The position numbers and the translations under genes were made by a program. The notes under the pieces were generated by a model. It was not told the origin of the DNA, searched no databases, and saw nothing but the letters and a program-made list of their open reading frames with translations. A stretch of DNA of 64,000 nt. It comes from Streptomyces amritsarensis. Its GTDB lineage: Bacteria > Actinomycetota > Actinomycetes > Streptomycetales > Streptomycetaceae. This document shows positions 17,678 to 26,050 of this stretch, piece by piece (within the stretch, counting starts at the first letter, position 1; the number at the start of each line of letters is the position of its first letter). The DNA lies in NCBI RefSeq assembly GCF_001953875.1, contig NZ_MQUR01000025.1, positions 1-64,000 of the forward strand, given 5' to 3'.

Positions 17678-18415
17678 GTGCGGCTGACCCCAACGGAGCG
17701 CGACCGGCTGCTGCTCCGCAGCGCTGCGGAACTGGCCAGGGCCCGGCGGGCCCGTGGCCTGAAGCTCAACGTCCCGGAGGCCACCGCGCTGATCGCGGAC
17801 ACCGTCTGCGAGGCCGCGCGCGACGGCAAACGCCTCGCCGAGGCCATCGAGGAGGCCCGCAGCGTGCTGGGCCCGGACGACGTCCTGCCGGGCGTCGCCG
17901 ACGTGGTCACCGAGGTCCACGTGGAGGCCGTCTTCGACGACGGATCCCGCCTCGCCGTGGTCCCGGCCCCCGTCCGGGGCGCGGTGCCGCTCGGCGACGA
18001 CGCCCCGGGCGCCGTCGTCCCCGGCCCCGGCGTCCCCCAGCCGGAGCCGGTCGTGCACCTGCACGTGCGCAACACCGCCGACGTCCCGGTGAGCGTGACC
18101 TCGCACTTCCACTTCTTCGAGGCGAACCCCCGCCTGGACTTCGACCGCGCCGCGGCCTACGGCATGCGGCTGTGCGTGCCGGCGGGCTCGTCCGTACGGT
18201 TCGACCCCCGCGGCGAGGGCGACGTCGGCCTCGTGCCCATCGGCGGCGACCGCATCGCGATCGGCTTCGCGGGCCTGGTCGACGGCCCGCTCGACGCCCC
18301 CGGTGCCAGGCAGGAGGCCCTGCGCCGCGCTGCCGCCTGCGGCTACCTGGGCGCCACCCAGGCCGGGGCCGGCCAGAGCGACCCCACCGACCGCCCGGAA
18401 GGGACCACGGAATGA
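17678..18415 (+). CDS. ureAB: Urease gamma-beta fusion subunit
   Basis: A 245-residue fusion. The gamma part (about 1-100; LTPTERDRLLLRSAAELARARRARGLKLN, PEATALIADTVCEAARDGK, VLPGVADVV) joins a beta part (about 125-240; HFHFFEANPRLDFDRAAAYGMRLCVPAGSSVRFDP, then VPIGGDRIAIGFAGLVDG). Gamma-beta fusions occur in several bacteria and give a two-gene urease. GTG at 17678 is the only start fitting the family N-terminus. Its stop overlaps the ATG of the alpha subunit by 4 nt. No accessory gene (ureD, E, F, G) is adjacent, so nickel insertion would depend on another locus. Confidence 0.9.
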   Translation: MRLTPTERDRLLLRSAAELARARRARGLKLNVPEATALIADTVCEAARDGKRLAEAIEEARSVLGPDDVLPGVADVVTEVHVEAVFDDGSRLAVVPAPVRGAVPLGDDAPGAVVPGPGVPQPEPVVHLHVRNTADVPVSVTSHFHFFEANPRLDFDRAAAYGMRLCVPAGSSVRFDPRGEGDVGLVPIGGDRIAIGFAGLVDGPLDAPGARQEALRRAAACGYLGATQAGAGQSDPTDRPEGTTE

Positions 18416-20154
18416 GCAGGCAGACCCCGCACACCGACCACAGTGCGCACTGCGCGCCCGGCAGCCGGCACATCGATCCGCACGAGTACGCGGCCGTCTT
18501 CGGCCCCCGCGCGGGGGACCGGGTGCGGCTCGGCGACTCCGGGCTGACCGTCCGGGTGGAGTCGGACGCGCAGAAACCGGGGGACGAGTTCCTGGCGGGC
18601 TTCGGCAAGACCGCCCGGGACGGCCTGCATCTGAAGGGGGCCGCGGTCCGCGACACCTGCGACGTCGTGATCAGCAACGTCCTGGTCATCGACGCCGTCC
18701 TCGGCATCCGCAAGGTCTCCATCGGCATCCGCGAGGGCCGCATCCACGCCATCGGCCGGGCCGGCAACCCCGACACCCTCGACGGCGTCGACGTCGTCGT
18801 CGGCACCGGCACCTCGATCGTCTCCGGCGAGGGCCTGATCGCCACCGCCGGCGCCGTGGACACCCACGTCCACCTGCTGTCCCCGCGCATCATGGAGGCC
18901 TCGCTCGCCGCGGGCGTCACCACCGTCATCGGCCAGGAGTTCGGCCCGGTGTGGGGCGTCGGCGTCAACTCCCCGTGGGCCCTGAAGCACGCCTTCAACG
19001 CCTTCGACGCCTGGCCCGTGAACATCGGCTTCCTCGCCCGCGGCTCCTCCTCCGACGCCGCCCCCCTCGTCGAGGCACTCGCCGAGGGCGGCGCCAGCGG
19101 CTTCAAGGTGCACGAGGACATGGGCGCCCACACCCGGGCCCTGGACACGGCGCTGCGGGTGGCCGAGGAGCACGACGTGCAGGTCGCCCTGCACAGCGAC
19201 GGCCTCAACGAATGCCTGTCCGTCGAGGACACCCTGCGGGTGCTGGAGGGCCGGACCATCCACGCCTTCCACATCGAGGGCTGCGGCGGCGGACACGTCC
19301 CGAACGTGCTGAAGATGGCGGGCGTGCCGAACGTGATCGGCTCCTCCACCAACCCCACGCTGCCCTTCGGCCGGGACGCGGTCGCCGAGCACTACGGCAT
19401 GATCGTCTCCGTCCACGACCTCAAGCCCGACCTCCCCGGCGACGCCGCCATGGCCCGCGACCGGATCCGGGCCGGGACGATGGGCGCCGAGGACGTCCTG
19501 CACGACCTGGGCGCGATCGGCATCACCTCCTCCGACGCCCAGGGCATGGGCCGCGCCGGCGAGACCATCCGCCGCACCTTCGCGATGGCCGCGAAGATGA
19601 AGGGCGAGCTCGGCCCGCTGGAGGGCGACGGCGAGGGCGACGACAACGCCCGCGTGCTGCGCTACATGGCCAAGCTGACCATCAACCCGGCCATCGCCCA
19701 CGGCCTGGCGCACGAGATCGGCTCCATCGAGGTCGGCAAGCTCGCCGACATCGTGCTCTGGCGCCCCCAGTTCTTCGGGGCCAAGCCGCAGCTCGTCCTG
19801 AAGTCCGGCTTCCCCGCCTACGGCGTCACCGGCGACCCCAACGCCGCCACCGACACCTGCGAACCCCTCGTCCTCGGCCCGCAGTTCGGCTCGTACGGAG
19901 CCACCGCGGCCGACATCTCCGTCGCGTTCGTCTCCGCCGCGGCCGCGGCCCTGGGCAGCGACGAGATGCCGACCCGCCGCCGCCGGGTCGCCGTCCGCGG
20001 CACCCGCGGCATCGGACCCGGCGACCTGCTCCTCAACTCCCGGGTGGGTGCCGTCGACGTGGACGCGCGCAGCGGACTGGTCTCGCTCGACGGGGAACCC
20101 CTGCGCTCCGAAGCCGCCGCATCGGTCTCGCTCAACCGCCTGTACTTCCTGTAA
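18412..20154 (+). CDS. ureC: Divergent urease alpha (catalytic) subunit
   Basis: A 580-residue amidohydrolase of the UreC family. All metal-centre residues are present: DTHVH (H152, H154), the carbamylated Lys in GFKVHEDMG (K232) with H234, ALHSD (H261), FHIEG (H287) and ITSSDAQGMG (D375). The mobile flap differs. Where classical ureases have Cys-His-His, this protein has V334-H335-D336 within MIVSVHDLKPD. The usual FGGGK segment is GFGKTARDG, and the GGGTGPATGTNATTCTPG loop is shorter (GQEFGPVWGVGVNSPW). Overall it is clearly UreC-like but divergent. Context with an agmatine-deiminase-like gene suggests a substituted urea as substrate. Urease activity itself is not established. Confidence 0.88.
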   Translation: MSRQTPHTDHSAHCAPGSRHIDPHEYAAVFGPRAGDRVRLGDSGLTVRVESDAQKPGDEFLAGFGKTARDGLHLKGAAVRDTCDVVISNVLVIDAVLGIRKVSIGIREGRIHAIGRAGNPDTLDGVDVVVGTGTSIVSGEGLIATAGAVDTHVHLLSPRIMEASLAAGVTTVIGQEFGPVWGVGVNSPWALKHAFNAFDAWPVNIGFLARGSSSDAAPLVEALAEGGASGFKVHEDMGAHTRALDTALRVAEEHDVQVALHSDGLNECLSVEDTLRVLEGRTIHAFHIEGCGGGHVPNVLKMAGVPNVIGSSTNPTLPFGRDAVAEHYGMIVSVHDLKPDLPGDAAMARDRIRAGTMGAEDVLHDLGAIGITSSDAQGMGRAGETIRRTFAMAAKMKGELGPLEGDGEGDDNARVLRYMAKLTINPAIAHGLAHEIGSIEVGKLADIVLWRPQFFGAKPQLVLKSGFPAYGVTGDPNAATDTCEPLVLGPQFGSYGATAADISVAFVSAAAAALGSDEMPTRRRRVAVRGTRGIGPGDLLLNSRVGAVDVDARSGLVSLDGEPLRSEAAASVSLNRLYFL

Positions 20155-20183
20155 GCCAGCACAGCGTTAAGGACCTGCCTGCC

Positions 20184-21233
20184 ATGACCGCCAAGCCCGT
20201 GCACAACGGATTCCGGATGCCCGCCGAGTGGACGCCCCACGAGCGCACCTGGATGGCCTGGCCCAGCCCGAACCCGACCTTCACCAACGACCACGAGCTC
20301 GCCGAGGCCCGCGAGGCCTGGGGCGCCGTCGCCCGCGCGGTCCGCGCCCACGAGCCCGTGACCCTCGTCGTCTCCCCGGGCGACGCCGAGAACGCCCGCG
20401 CGATCGCCGGCGCCGGCGACGGCCACGCACTCCACGTGGTCGAACGCGAGCTCGACGACGCCTGGATGCGCGACATCGGCCCGACCTTCGTCACCAACGA
20501 CGCCGGCGAGCTGGCCGCCGTCGACTGGACCTTCAACGGCTGGGGCGCCCAGGAATGGGCCCGCTGGGACCACGACTCGAAGATCGCCCGCCAGATCTCG
20601 GACCTGCTCGGCACCCGCACGTTCAGCACTGCGCTGGTCAACGAGGGCGGCGCCATCCACGTCGACGGCGAGGGCACCGTGCTGCTCACCGACACCGTCC
20701 AGCTCGGCAAGGGCCGCAACCCCGACTGGACCCGCGAACAGGTCGAGACCGAGATCCACGCCCACCTCGGCACCAGCAAGGCGATCTGGCTGCCGTACGG
20801 CCTGGCCGGCGACTACGGCACCTACGGCACCCAGGGCCACGTCGACATCGTCGCGGCCTTCGCCCGCCCCGGCGTGGTCATGGTGCACACCCAGCCCGAC
20901 CCCTCGCACCCGGACCACGAGCGCTGCAAGACCATCGCGGCGATCCTGCGCGCGTCGAGCGACGCCCGGGGCCGACAGCTGGAGGTCGTGGAGATCCCCG
21001 CGCCGACCGTGCTGGAGGAGGACGGCGAGTGGGTGGACTACTCCTACATCAACCACTACCTGTGCAACGACGGCGTCGTGCTCTGCTCCTTCGACGACCC
21101 GCGCGACGAGGAGGCCGCCGAGATCTTCCGCGGCCTGTTCCCCGAACGGACCGTGACCCTCGTTGACGCACGTACGATTTTCGCCGGGGGTGGCGGCATC
21201 CACTGCATCACCCAGCAGCAGCCGAAGGTCTGA
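20184..21233 (+). CDS. Agmatine deiminase-family protein
   Basis: A 349-residue guanidino-group-modifying enzyme of the peptidyl-arginine-deiminase/agmatine deiminase fold. The start MPAEWTPHERTWMAWP, the DDAWMRDIGPTFV segment, NEGGAIHVDGEGT, the catalytic His in QGHVDI (H219) and the catalytic Cys in GGGGIHCITQQQP (C341) all match. Agmatine deiminase makes N-carbamoylputrescine plus ammonia from agmatine; related members use other guanidines. ATG at 20184 lies 29 nt after ureC, so it is the same operon. The classical partner, N-carbamoylputrescine amidohydrolase (AguB, nitrilase type), is absent here, and the urease-like complex may take its place. Confidence 0.9.
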   Translation: MTAKPVHNGFRMPAEWTPHERTWMAWPSPNPTFTNDHELAEAREAWGAVARAVRAHEPVTLVVSPGDAENARAIAGAGDGHALHVVERELDDAWMRDIGPTFVTNDAGELAAVDWTFNGWGAQEWARWDHDSKIARQISDLLGTRTFSTALVNEGGAIHVDGEGTVLLTDTVQLGKGRNPDWTREQVETEIHAHLGTSKAIWLPYGLAGDYGTYGTQGHVDIVAAFARPGVVMVHTQPDPSHPDHERCKTIAAILRASSDARGRQLEVVEIPAPTVLEEDGEWVDYSYINHYLCNDGVVLCSFDDPRDEEAAEIFRGLFPERTVTLVDARTIFAGGGGIHCITQQQPKV

Positions 21234-21272
21234 TCCGCGGACGAACGGCGGCCGAGCGACGAGGAGTGGTCC

Positions 21273-21893
21273 ATGGCGGCGGGCGGAGTACCGGTACGGG
21301 CGGCGCGCAAGAACGCGCCCCCGCGCGAGGACGTACTCGTAGCCGCCATGGCCACGATCGCCGAGCGCGGGCTCGAAGGCCTCACCATGGCCGGTCTGGG
21401 CCGCGAGGTCGGCATGAGCAGCGGCCACCTCCTCTACTACTTCCGGAGCAAGGACGAGCTCCTGCTCCAGACGCTGGAGTGGAGCGAGGCCGAACTGGGC
21501 AGCGCGCGGCGGGCCCTGCTCGCCCGCCGCGGCCCGGTGGCCGAGCGCCTGCAGGCGTACGTGGACCTCTACGTGCCCACGCAGGCCCGCGACCCGCACT
21601 GGACGCTGTGGCTGGAGGTGTGGAACCGCTCGCAGAACGCCGGCCCGCAGGAGCGCGACCGCCAGGCGGCCATCGAGGGCGCCTGGCACCGCGACCTGGT
21701 GGCGCTGCTCGCCGAGGGCATCTCGCGCGGGGAGTTCCGCCCGGTGGACGCCGAGCGCGTGGCGACCCGCATCCGCGCCCTGCTCGACGGCTTCAGCATC
21801 CAGCTGGCGGTGGGGCTCCCCACGCTCGACCGGACGGCCATCCTGGCCCACGTGAGCGAGTTCCTCACCGACACCCTGGCCCTTCGCCCGTAG
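21273..21893 (+). CDS. TetR-family regulator closing the urease-like operon
   Basis: A 206-residue regulator. The helix-turn-helix is at about 18-65 (PREDVLVAAMATIAERGLEGLTMAGLGREVGMSSGHLLYYFRSKDELLLQTL). The C-terminal domain resembles the BetI-like TetR group, with WTLWLEVWNRSQ in the ligand domain. It begins 39 nt after the deiminase gene, so it is probably co-transcribed. It is the best candidate for the protein binding the palindrome at 17626-17654, with a pathway amine or guanidine as inducer. That link is inference. Confidence 0.88.
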   Translation: MAAGGVPVRAARKNAPPREDVLVAAMATIAERGLEGLTMAGLGREVGMSSGHLLYYFRSKDELLLQTLEWSEAELGSARRALLARRGPVAERLQAYVDLYVPTQARDPHWTLWLEVWNRSQNAGPQERDRQAAIEGAWHRDLVALLAEGISRGEFRPVDAERVATRIRALLDGFSIQLAVGLPTLDRTAILAHVSEFLTDTLALRP

Positions 21894-21985
21894 CCCCGCG
21901 GCGGCGCGGCGTCCGCCGCGGAGAGCGCTGCCCGCATGGTGAGATGCCTGTCCATCCGCTGCGAGCGGTGTGGCACACTGCGAGC

Positions 21986-22042
21986 GTGCCTGCTCAGCTC
22001 ATGATTATCGCCAGCAGCGCGCCGGTCCCCAGTGGCCGCTGA
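21986..22042 (+). CDS. Putative leader peptide of the cimA attenuator
   Basis: An 18-codon frame, GTG to TGA, reading MPAQLMIIASSAPVPSGR. It contains Leu, two consecutive Ile codons and Val. It ends 52 nt before an intrinsic terminator that lies upstream of cimA, the classical layout for ribosome-mediated attenuation by branched-chain aminoacyl-tRNA. A -10-like CACACT lies at 21974-21979, only 6 nt before the GTG, and there is no ribosome site, so it may be translated leaderless. An alternative start is the internal ATG just before the Ile pair. Confidence 0.6.
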   Translation: MPAQLMIIASSAPVPSGR

Positions 22043-22094
22043 ACCGTGGAAGAACTTCGCGGACGCGGCCACCGTGCCTCGGACCCGCGTGCAG

Positions 22095-22122
22095 ACCTCT
22101 CGCTACCCGCGAGAGGTTTTTT
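22095..22122 (+). terminator. Intrinsic attenuator upstream of cimA
   Basis: Perfect 9-bp stem ACCTCTCGC (22095-22103) with GCGAGAGGT (22109-22117), a 5-nt loop, and six consecutive T (22117-22122). U-runs are rare in this genome's terminators, which makes this one striking. It lies in the cimA leader, about 115 nt before the ATG, so it should act as a conditional terminator together with the leader peptide. Confidence 0.8.
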
Positions 22123-22236
22123 CGTTTCCCGGCCCATCCCTGCCGGGAGCGGACTGCGCGCGATGATGGGGCAGTGACGGCGGCCTTCCCATGGGCGGGT
22201 TTCACGGACCACTCATCCGACAGGAGTCAGATCAGC

Positions 22237-23865
22237 ATGACGACGACACCAGAGGCGGCAACTGCGCTGTCCGGAGGCCTGGACGACAGCTTCCACGTCT
22301 TCGACACCACCCTGCGCGACGGCGCCCAGCGCGAGGGCATCAACCTCACGGTCGCCGACAAGCTGACGATCGCCCGCCATCTGGACGACTTCGGAGTGGG
22401 CTTCATCGAGGGCGGCTGGCCCGGCGCCAACCCCCGCGACACCGAGTTCTTCGCCCGCGCCCGCGCGGAGATCGACTTCAAGAACGCCCAGCTGGTCGCC
22501 TTCGGCGCCACCCGCCGGGCCGGCGGCTCGGCCGACCAGGACCCGCAGGTACGGGCCCTGCTGGAGTCCGGCGCCCCGGTGATCACGCTCGTCGCCAAGT
22601 CCCACGACCGCCACGTCGAGCTCGCCCTGCGCACCACCCTCGACGAGAACCTGGAGATGGTCCGGGACACCGTCTCCCACCTGGTGGCCCAGGGCCGCCG
22701 GGTCTTCGTCGACTGCGAGCACTTCTTCGACGGCTACCGGGCCAACGCCGAGTACGCGAAGGCCGTCGTGCGCACCGCGCACGAGGCCGGCGCCGACGTC
22801 GTCATCCTCTGCGACACCAACGGGGGCATGCTGCCCGCCCAGGTGGCGGCGACCGTCGCCACCGTCCTCGCCGACACCGGCGCCCGCCTCGGCATCCACG
22901 CCCAGGACGACACCGGCTGCGCCGTCGCCAACACCCTCGCCGCCGTCGACGCCGGCGCCACCCACGTCCAGTGCACCGCGAACGGCTACGGCGAGCGCGT
23001 CGGCAACGCCAACCTCTTCCCCGTCGTCGCCGCACTGGAGATCAAGTACGGGCGCAAGGTGCTCCCCGACGGCGCGCTCGCCGAGATGACCCGGATCTCG
23101 CACGCCATCGCCGAGGTCGTCAACCTGACGCCCTCCACCCACCAGCCCTACGTCGGCGTCTCCGCCTTCGCCCACAAGGCGGGCCTGCACGCCTCGGCGA
23201 TCAAGGTCGACCCCGACCTCTATCAGCACATCGACCCCGAGCGGGTCGGCAACACCATGCGGATGCTGGTCTCCGACATGGCCGGCCGGGCCTCCATCGA
23301 ACTCAAGGGCAAGGAGCTCGGCGTCGAGCTCGGCGGGGACCGCGCGCTGATCTCCCGGGTCGTGGAGCGGGTCAAGGAACGCGAGCTCCAGGGCTACACC
23401 TACGAGGCGGCCGACGCCTCCTTCGAACTGCTGCTGCGGGCCGAGGCCGAGGGGCGGGCCCGCAAGTACTTCCGCATCGAGTCCTGGCGGGCGATCGTCG
23501 AGGACCGCCCGGACGGCACCCACGCCAACGAGGCCACGGTCAAGCTGTGGGCCAAGGGCGAGCGGATCGTCGCGACGGCCGAGGGCAACGGCCCGGTCAA
23601 CGCGCTGGACCGGGCCCTGCGGGTGGCGCTGGAGCGGTTCTACCCGCAGCTCGCCAAGTTCGAGCTGGTCGACTACAAGGTCCGCATCCTGGAGGGCACC
23701 CACGGCACGGAGTCCACCACGCGCGTGCTCGTCGCCACGACGGACGGGGTCCGCGAGTGGTCGACGGTCGGCGTCGCGCCGAACGTGATCGCCGCCTCGT
23801 GGCAGGCCCTGGAGGACGCCTTCACCTACGGCCTCCTCCACGCGGGCGTCGAGCCGGCGGAGTAG
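22237..23865 (+). CDS. cimA: (R)-Citramalate synthase CimA
   Basis: A 542-residue enzyme of the isopropylmalate/citramalate synthase family, condensing pyruvate and acetyl-CoA to citramalate for isoleucine synthesis. The HMGL-like barrel starts FHVFDTTLRDGAQREGINLTVADKL, a citramalate-type variant of the GxQ motif, followed by GIHAQDDTGCAVANTLAAVDAG and CTANGYGERVGNANL. A C-terminal regulatory dimer domain (about 410-540) should bind the feedback effector. ATG at 22237 follows CAGGAG at 22221-22226. The alternative identity, a second 2-isopropylmalate synthase, is less likely given these motifs, and the Ile codons in its leader peptide agree with an isoleucine role. Confidence 0.92.
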   Translation: MTTTPEAATALSGGLDDSFHVFDTTLRDGAQREGINLTVADKLTIARHLDDFGVGFIEGGWPGANPRDTEFFARARAEIDFKNAQLVAFGATRRAGGSADQDPQVRALLESGAPVITLVAKSHDRHVELALRTTLDENLEMVRDTVSHLVAQGRRVFVDCEHFFDGYRANAEYAKAVVRTAHEAGADVVILCDTNGGMLPAQVAATVATVLADTGARLGIHAQDDTGCAVANTLAAVDAGATHVQCTANGYGERVGNANLFPVVAALEIKYGRKVLPDGALAEMTRISHAIAEVVNLTPSTHQPYVGVSAFAHKAGLHASAIKVDPDLYQHIDPERVGNTMRMLVSDMAGRASIELKGKELGVELGGDRALISRVVERVKERELQGYTYEAADASFELLLRAEAEGRARKYFRIESWRAIVEDRPDGTHANEATVKLWAKGERIVATAEGNGPVNALDRALRVALERFYPQLAKFELVDYKVRILEGTHGTESTTRVLVATTDGVREWSTVGVAPNVIAASWQALEDAFTYGLLHAGVEPAE

Positions 23866-23942
23866 CTCGCGGGAGTCCGGCCTCCGGGCCCGGGATCCCT
23901 TATGTCCTGCTCACACGGGAAAGTACCGGTTCGGGTAGCGTC

Positions 23943-25304
23943 ATGGATATGAGGACCAGGCTGATATCCATACGTTTGGGATCGTTGCTTTCCGGTCTGC
24001 TGCTGGCCCTCGGTGCGACCGCCCTGGCGGCCGCACCGCAGGCATCGGCCGCCACCGGGGTCGCCGCCGTGGCCGAGGCCCTCAAGGAGGGTCCCGTCTA
24101 CGTCGATCCGCGGGCCGCGGCGCAGCTGCCCGAGGCCGAGGCCGAAGCACTCGCGAAGAAGATCGAGGCCGCCGGGAAGCCGGTCTTCGTCGCCGTGCTC
24201 CCGGCCACCGCCGAATTCCCGCAGGACAAGGTGCTGGCCGCGGTCCGTGCGCAGACCGGCATCACCGGGCTCTACGCGATCCGGCTCGGCGAAGGCTTCA
24301 ACGCCGGCGCGGACCGTGCGGTCATGCCGGCCAACGCCGTGCGCAACCTCACCGAAGCGGTCAAGACGGGCGCCCCCGTCGACGCGAGCACCCAGCTCAA
24401 CAACTTCGTCGACCAGGCCCTGACCCAGGCCAGGGGCAGCGCCCCCGACTCCTGGGGCACCACCGGCGCCGAAGACGGCGTCCCGGTCGGCGGTCTGGTC
24501 ACCCTCGGCGCGGTGGCCGCGATCGGCGGCGGCGGCGCCTACGCGCTGGTCCGCCGGAACCGGAAGAAGAAGGAAGAGGCCCGGCGCGAGGCCGTCGAGC
24601 GGCTGAGCGTGGTCGTGGACGAGGACATCACGGCCTTCGGCGAGGAGTTGGAGCGCCTGGACTTCCACCCCGGCGAACCCGGCGCCGACGACGCCATGCG
24701 CGCGGACTACGAGCGGGGGCTCGACTCGTACGAGAAGGCCAAGCAGATCATGGCCTCCGTGCAGCGCCCGGAAGAGGTCACCGGGGTGACCCAGGCCCTG
24801 GAGGACGGCCGGTACGCCCTGGCCTGCCTGGACGCGCGCCGGAGGGGCGAGCCGGTGCCCGAGCGGCGGCTGCCCTGCTTCTTCGACCCGCGCCACGGGC
24901 CGAGCACCGAGGACGCGGCGTGGGCCCCGGCCGCGGGGGCCGCGCGTACCGTGCCCGTGTGCACGGCGGACGCGGTGCGGCTGCGCGACGGACTGGACCC
25001 GGCCGTGCGCACGGTCGACACCGAGCGCGGACCGCGGCCGTACTACGACGCCGGCCCGGCGTACGGACCCTGGGCCGGCGGCTACTTCGGCGGCGGCCTC
25101 CTGCCCGGCCTGCTCATGGGCACGATGCTCGGTTCGATCATGTCGACGCCGGCCTACGCCGCGGACTACGGCGGCGGCCTGGGCGACGGCTTCGGCGGCG
25201 GGGACTACTCGGGGGCCGACTTCAACCCGTCCGACTTCGGGGGCGGGGACTTCGGCGGGGGAGGCGGGTTCGACGGCGGCGGATTCGACGGGGGCGGATT
25301 CTAG
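23943..25304 (+). CDS. Membrane-anchored TPM-domain protein with Gly-rich tail
   Basis: A 453-residue protein of unknown precise role. It has an N-terminal signal or anchor (SLLSGLLLALGATALAAAPQASA) and a TPM-type domain at about 40-165 (VYVDPRAAAQLP, FVAVLP). A transmembrane helix at about 180-203 (VGGLVTLGAVAAIGGGGAYALV) precedes a basic stop-transfer RRNRKKKEEARR and a cytoplasmic helical domain. The C-terminus is a low-complexity Gly/Asp/Phe tail. TPM proteins are linked to membrane-complex quality control in other organisms. ATG at 23943 is chosen; ATG 23949 is possible. It stands alone. Confidence 0.85.
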   Translation: MDMRTRLISIRLGSLLSGLLLALGATALAAAPQASAATGVAAVAEALKEGPVYVDPRAAAQLPEAEAEALAKKIEAAGKPVFVAVLPATAEFPQDKVLAAVRAQTGITGLYAIRLGEGFNAGADRAVMPANAVRNLTEAVKTGAPVDASTQLNNFVDQALTQARGSAPDSWGTTGAEDGVPVGGLVTLGAVAAIGGGGAYALVRRNRKKKEEARREAVERLSVVVDEDITAFGEELERLDFHPGEPGADDAMRADYERGLDSYEKAKQIMASVQRPEEVTGVTQALEDGRYALACLDARRRGEPVPERRLPCFFDPRHGPSTEDAAWAPAAGAARTVPVCTADAVRLRDGLDPAVRTVDTERGPRPYYDAGPAYGPWAGGYFGGGLLPGLLMGTMLGSIMSTPAYAADYGGGLGDGFGGGDYSGADFNPSDFGGGDFGGGGGFDGGGFDGGGF

Positions 25305-25336
25305 AGCGCACCGCCCCCGGGCCGCCGTGCGCCGGG

Positions 25337-25945
25337 TCAGGCCTGCTTGATGGCGGAGATGTCGAAGGTCAGCTTCACCTTGTCGCTGACCACGACACCG
25401 CCGGTCTCCAGGGCCGCGTTCCAGGTCAGACCCCAGTCCGAGCGCAGGATGTCGGCGCTGCCCTCGAACCCGACGCGCTGGTTGCCGTACGGGTCGGTGG
25501 CGGAGCCGTTGAACTCCAGGTCGATGGAGAGCGGCCGGATGACGTCCTTGATGGTGAGGTCGCCGGTGATCCGGTAGGTGTCCCCGCCGAGGAACGCGGC
25601 CTCGGTGGAGCGGAAGGTCATCAGCGGGAAGGTCTCGGCGTCGAAGAAGTCGGCGCTGCGCAGGTGCCCGTCGCGGTCGGCGATACCGGTGTCCACGGAG
25701 GCGATCTTCACGTCGATGGAGGCCGTGGAGCGGGCCGGGTCGGAACCGTCCAGGTGCAGGGTGCCCTCGTGGTCGGCGAAGGAGCCGCGGACATTGGTCA
25801 CCATCGCGTGGCGGACGGTGAAGCCGATGCTGCTGTGGGCCGGGTCGATGACGTAGTCGCCGGTGAGGGCGGCGAGCGCCGGGTCCACCTCCAGGGTGGC
25901 GACGGCGGCGGTGTTCTCCTGGGTGCGGCGGTTGAAGAGACCCAT
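25337..25945 (-). CDS. YceI-family protein
   Basis: A 202-residue lipocalin-like YceI protein: DYVIDPAHSSIGFTVRHAMVTNVRGSF, SADFFDAETFPLMTFRST, YRITGDLTIKDVIRPLSIDLEF, and SDKVKLTFDISA. The family binds long-chain isoprenoids or lipids. No signal peptide is visible (start MGLFNRRTQEN), so this is a cytoplasmic form. ATG at 25945 has AGGAG upstream. Two TTGAA-type dyads lie in the promoter, the pattern of MarR-regulated yceI genes, but no MarR gene is present in the window. The stop lies 33 nt from the TPM gene's stop (convergent). Confidence 0.93.
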   Translation of the reverse strand: MGLFNRRTQENTAAVATLEVDPALAALTGDYVIDPAHSSIGFTVRHAMVTNVRGSFADHEGTLHLDGSDPARSTASIDVKIASVDTGIADRDGHLRSADFFDAETFPLMTFRSTEAAFLGGDTYRITGDLTIKDVIRPLSIDLEFNGSATDPYGNQRVGFEGSADILRSDWGLTWNAALETGGVVVSDKVKLTFDISAIKQA

Positions 25946-25990
25946 GACTTACTCCTCGGATCGTGGTTCCGTGTGGGGGGCGCCGAGACT

Positions 25991-26050
25991 GTTGAAGGTT
26001 CAACGACTTCGACACGAGAGACACTAGAACCATTCCGTTCAAATTTCAAC
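25991..26050. promoter_or_regulatory. Tandem TTGAA/TTCAA dyads (MarR-type) upstream of the YceI gene
   Basis: GTTGAAGGTTCAAC at 25991-26004 is a perfect dyad, and GTTCAAATTTCAAC at 26037-26050 is a related box. They lie 46-105 nt upstream of the YceI start and could also affect accB. Such boxes are typical MarR-family sites; the cognate regulator is not in this window. Confidence 0.5.

Noticed and set aside
22191..23841. Long frames on both strands alternative to cimA
   Set aside because: Mirror or shifted frames of a clear HMGL-type gene, Arg/Gly/His-rich with no domain. The downstream part of the plus-strand frame (from 23943) is a genuine separate gene and was kept.
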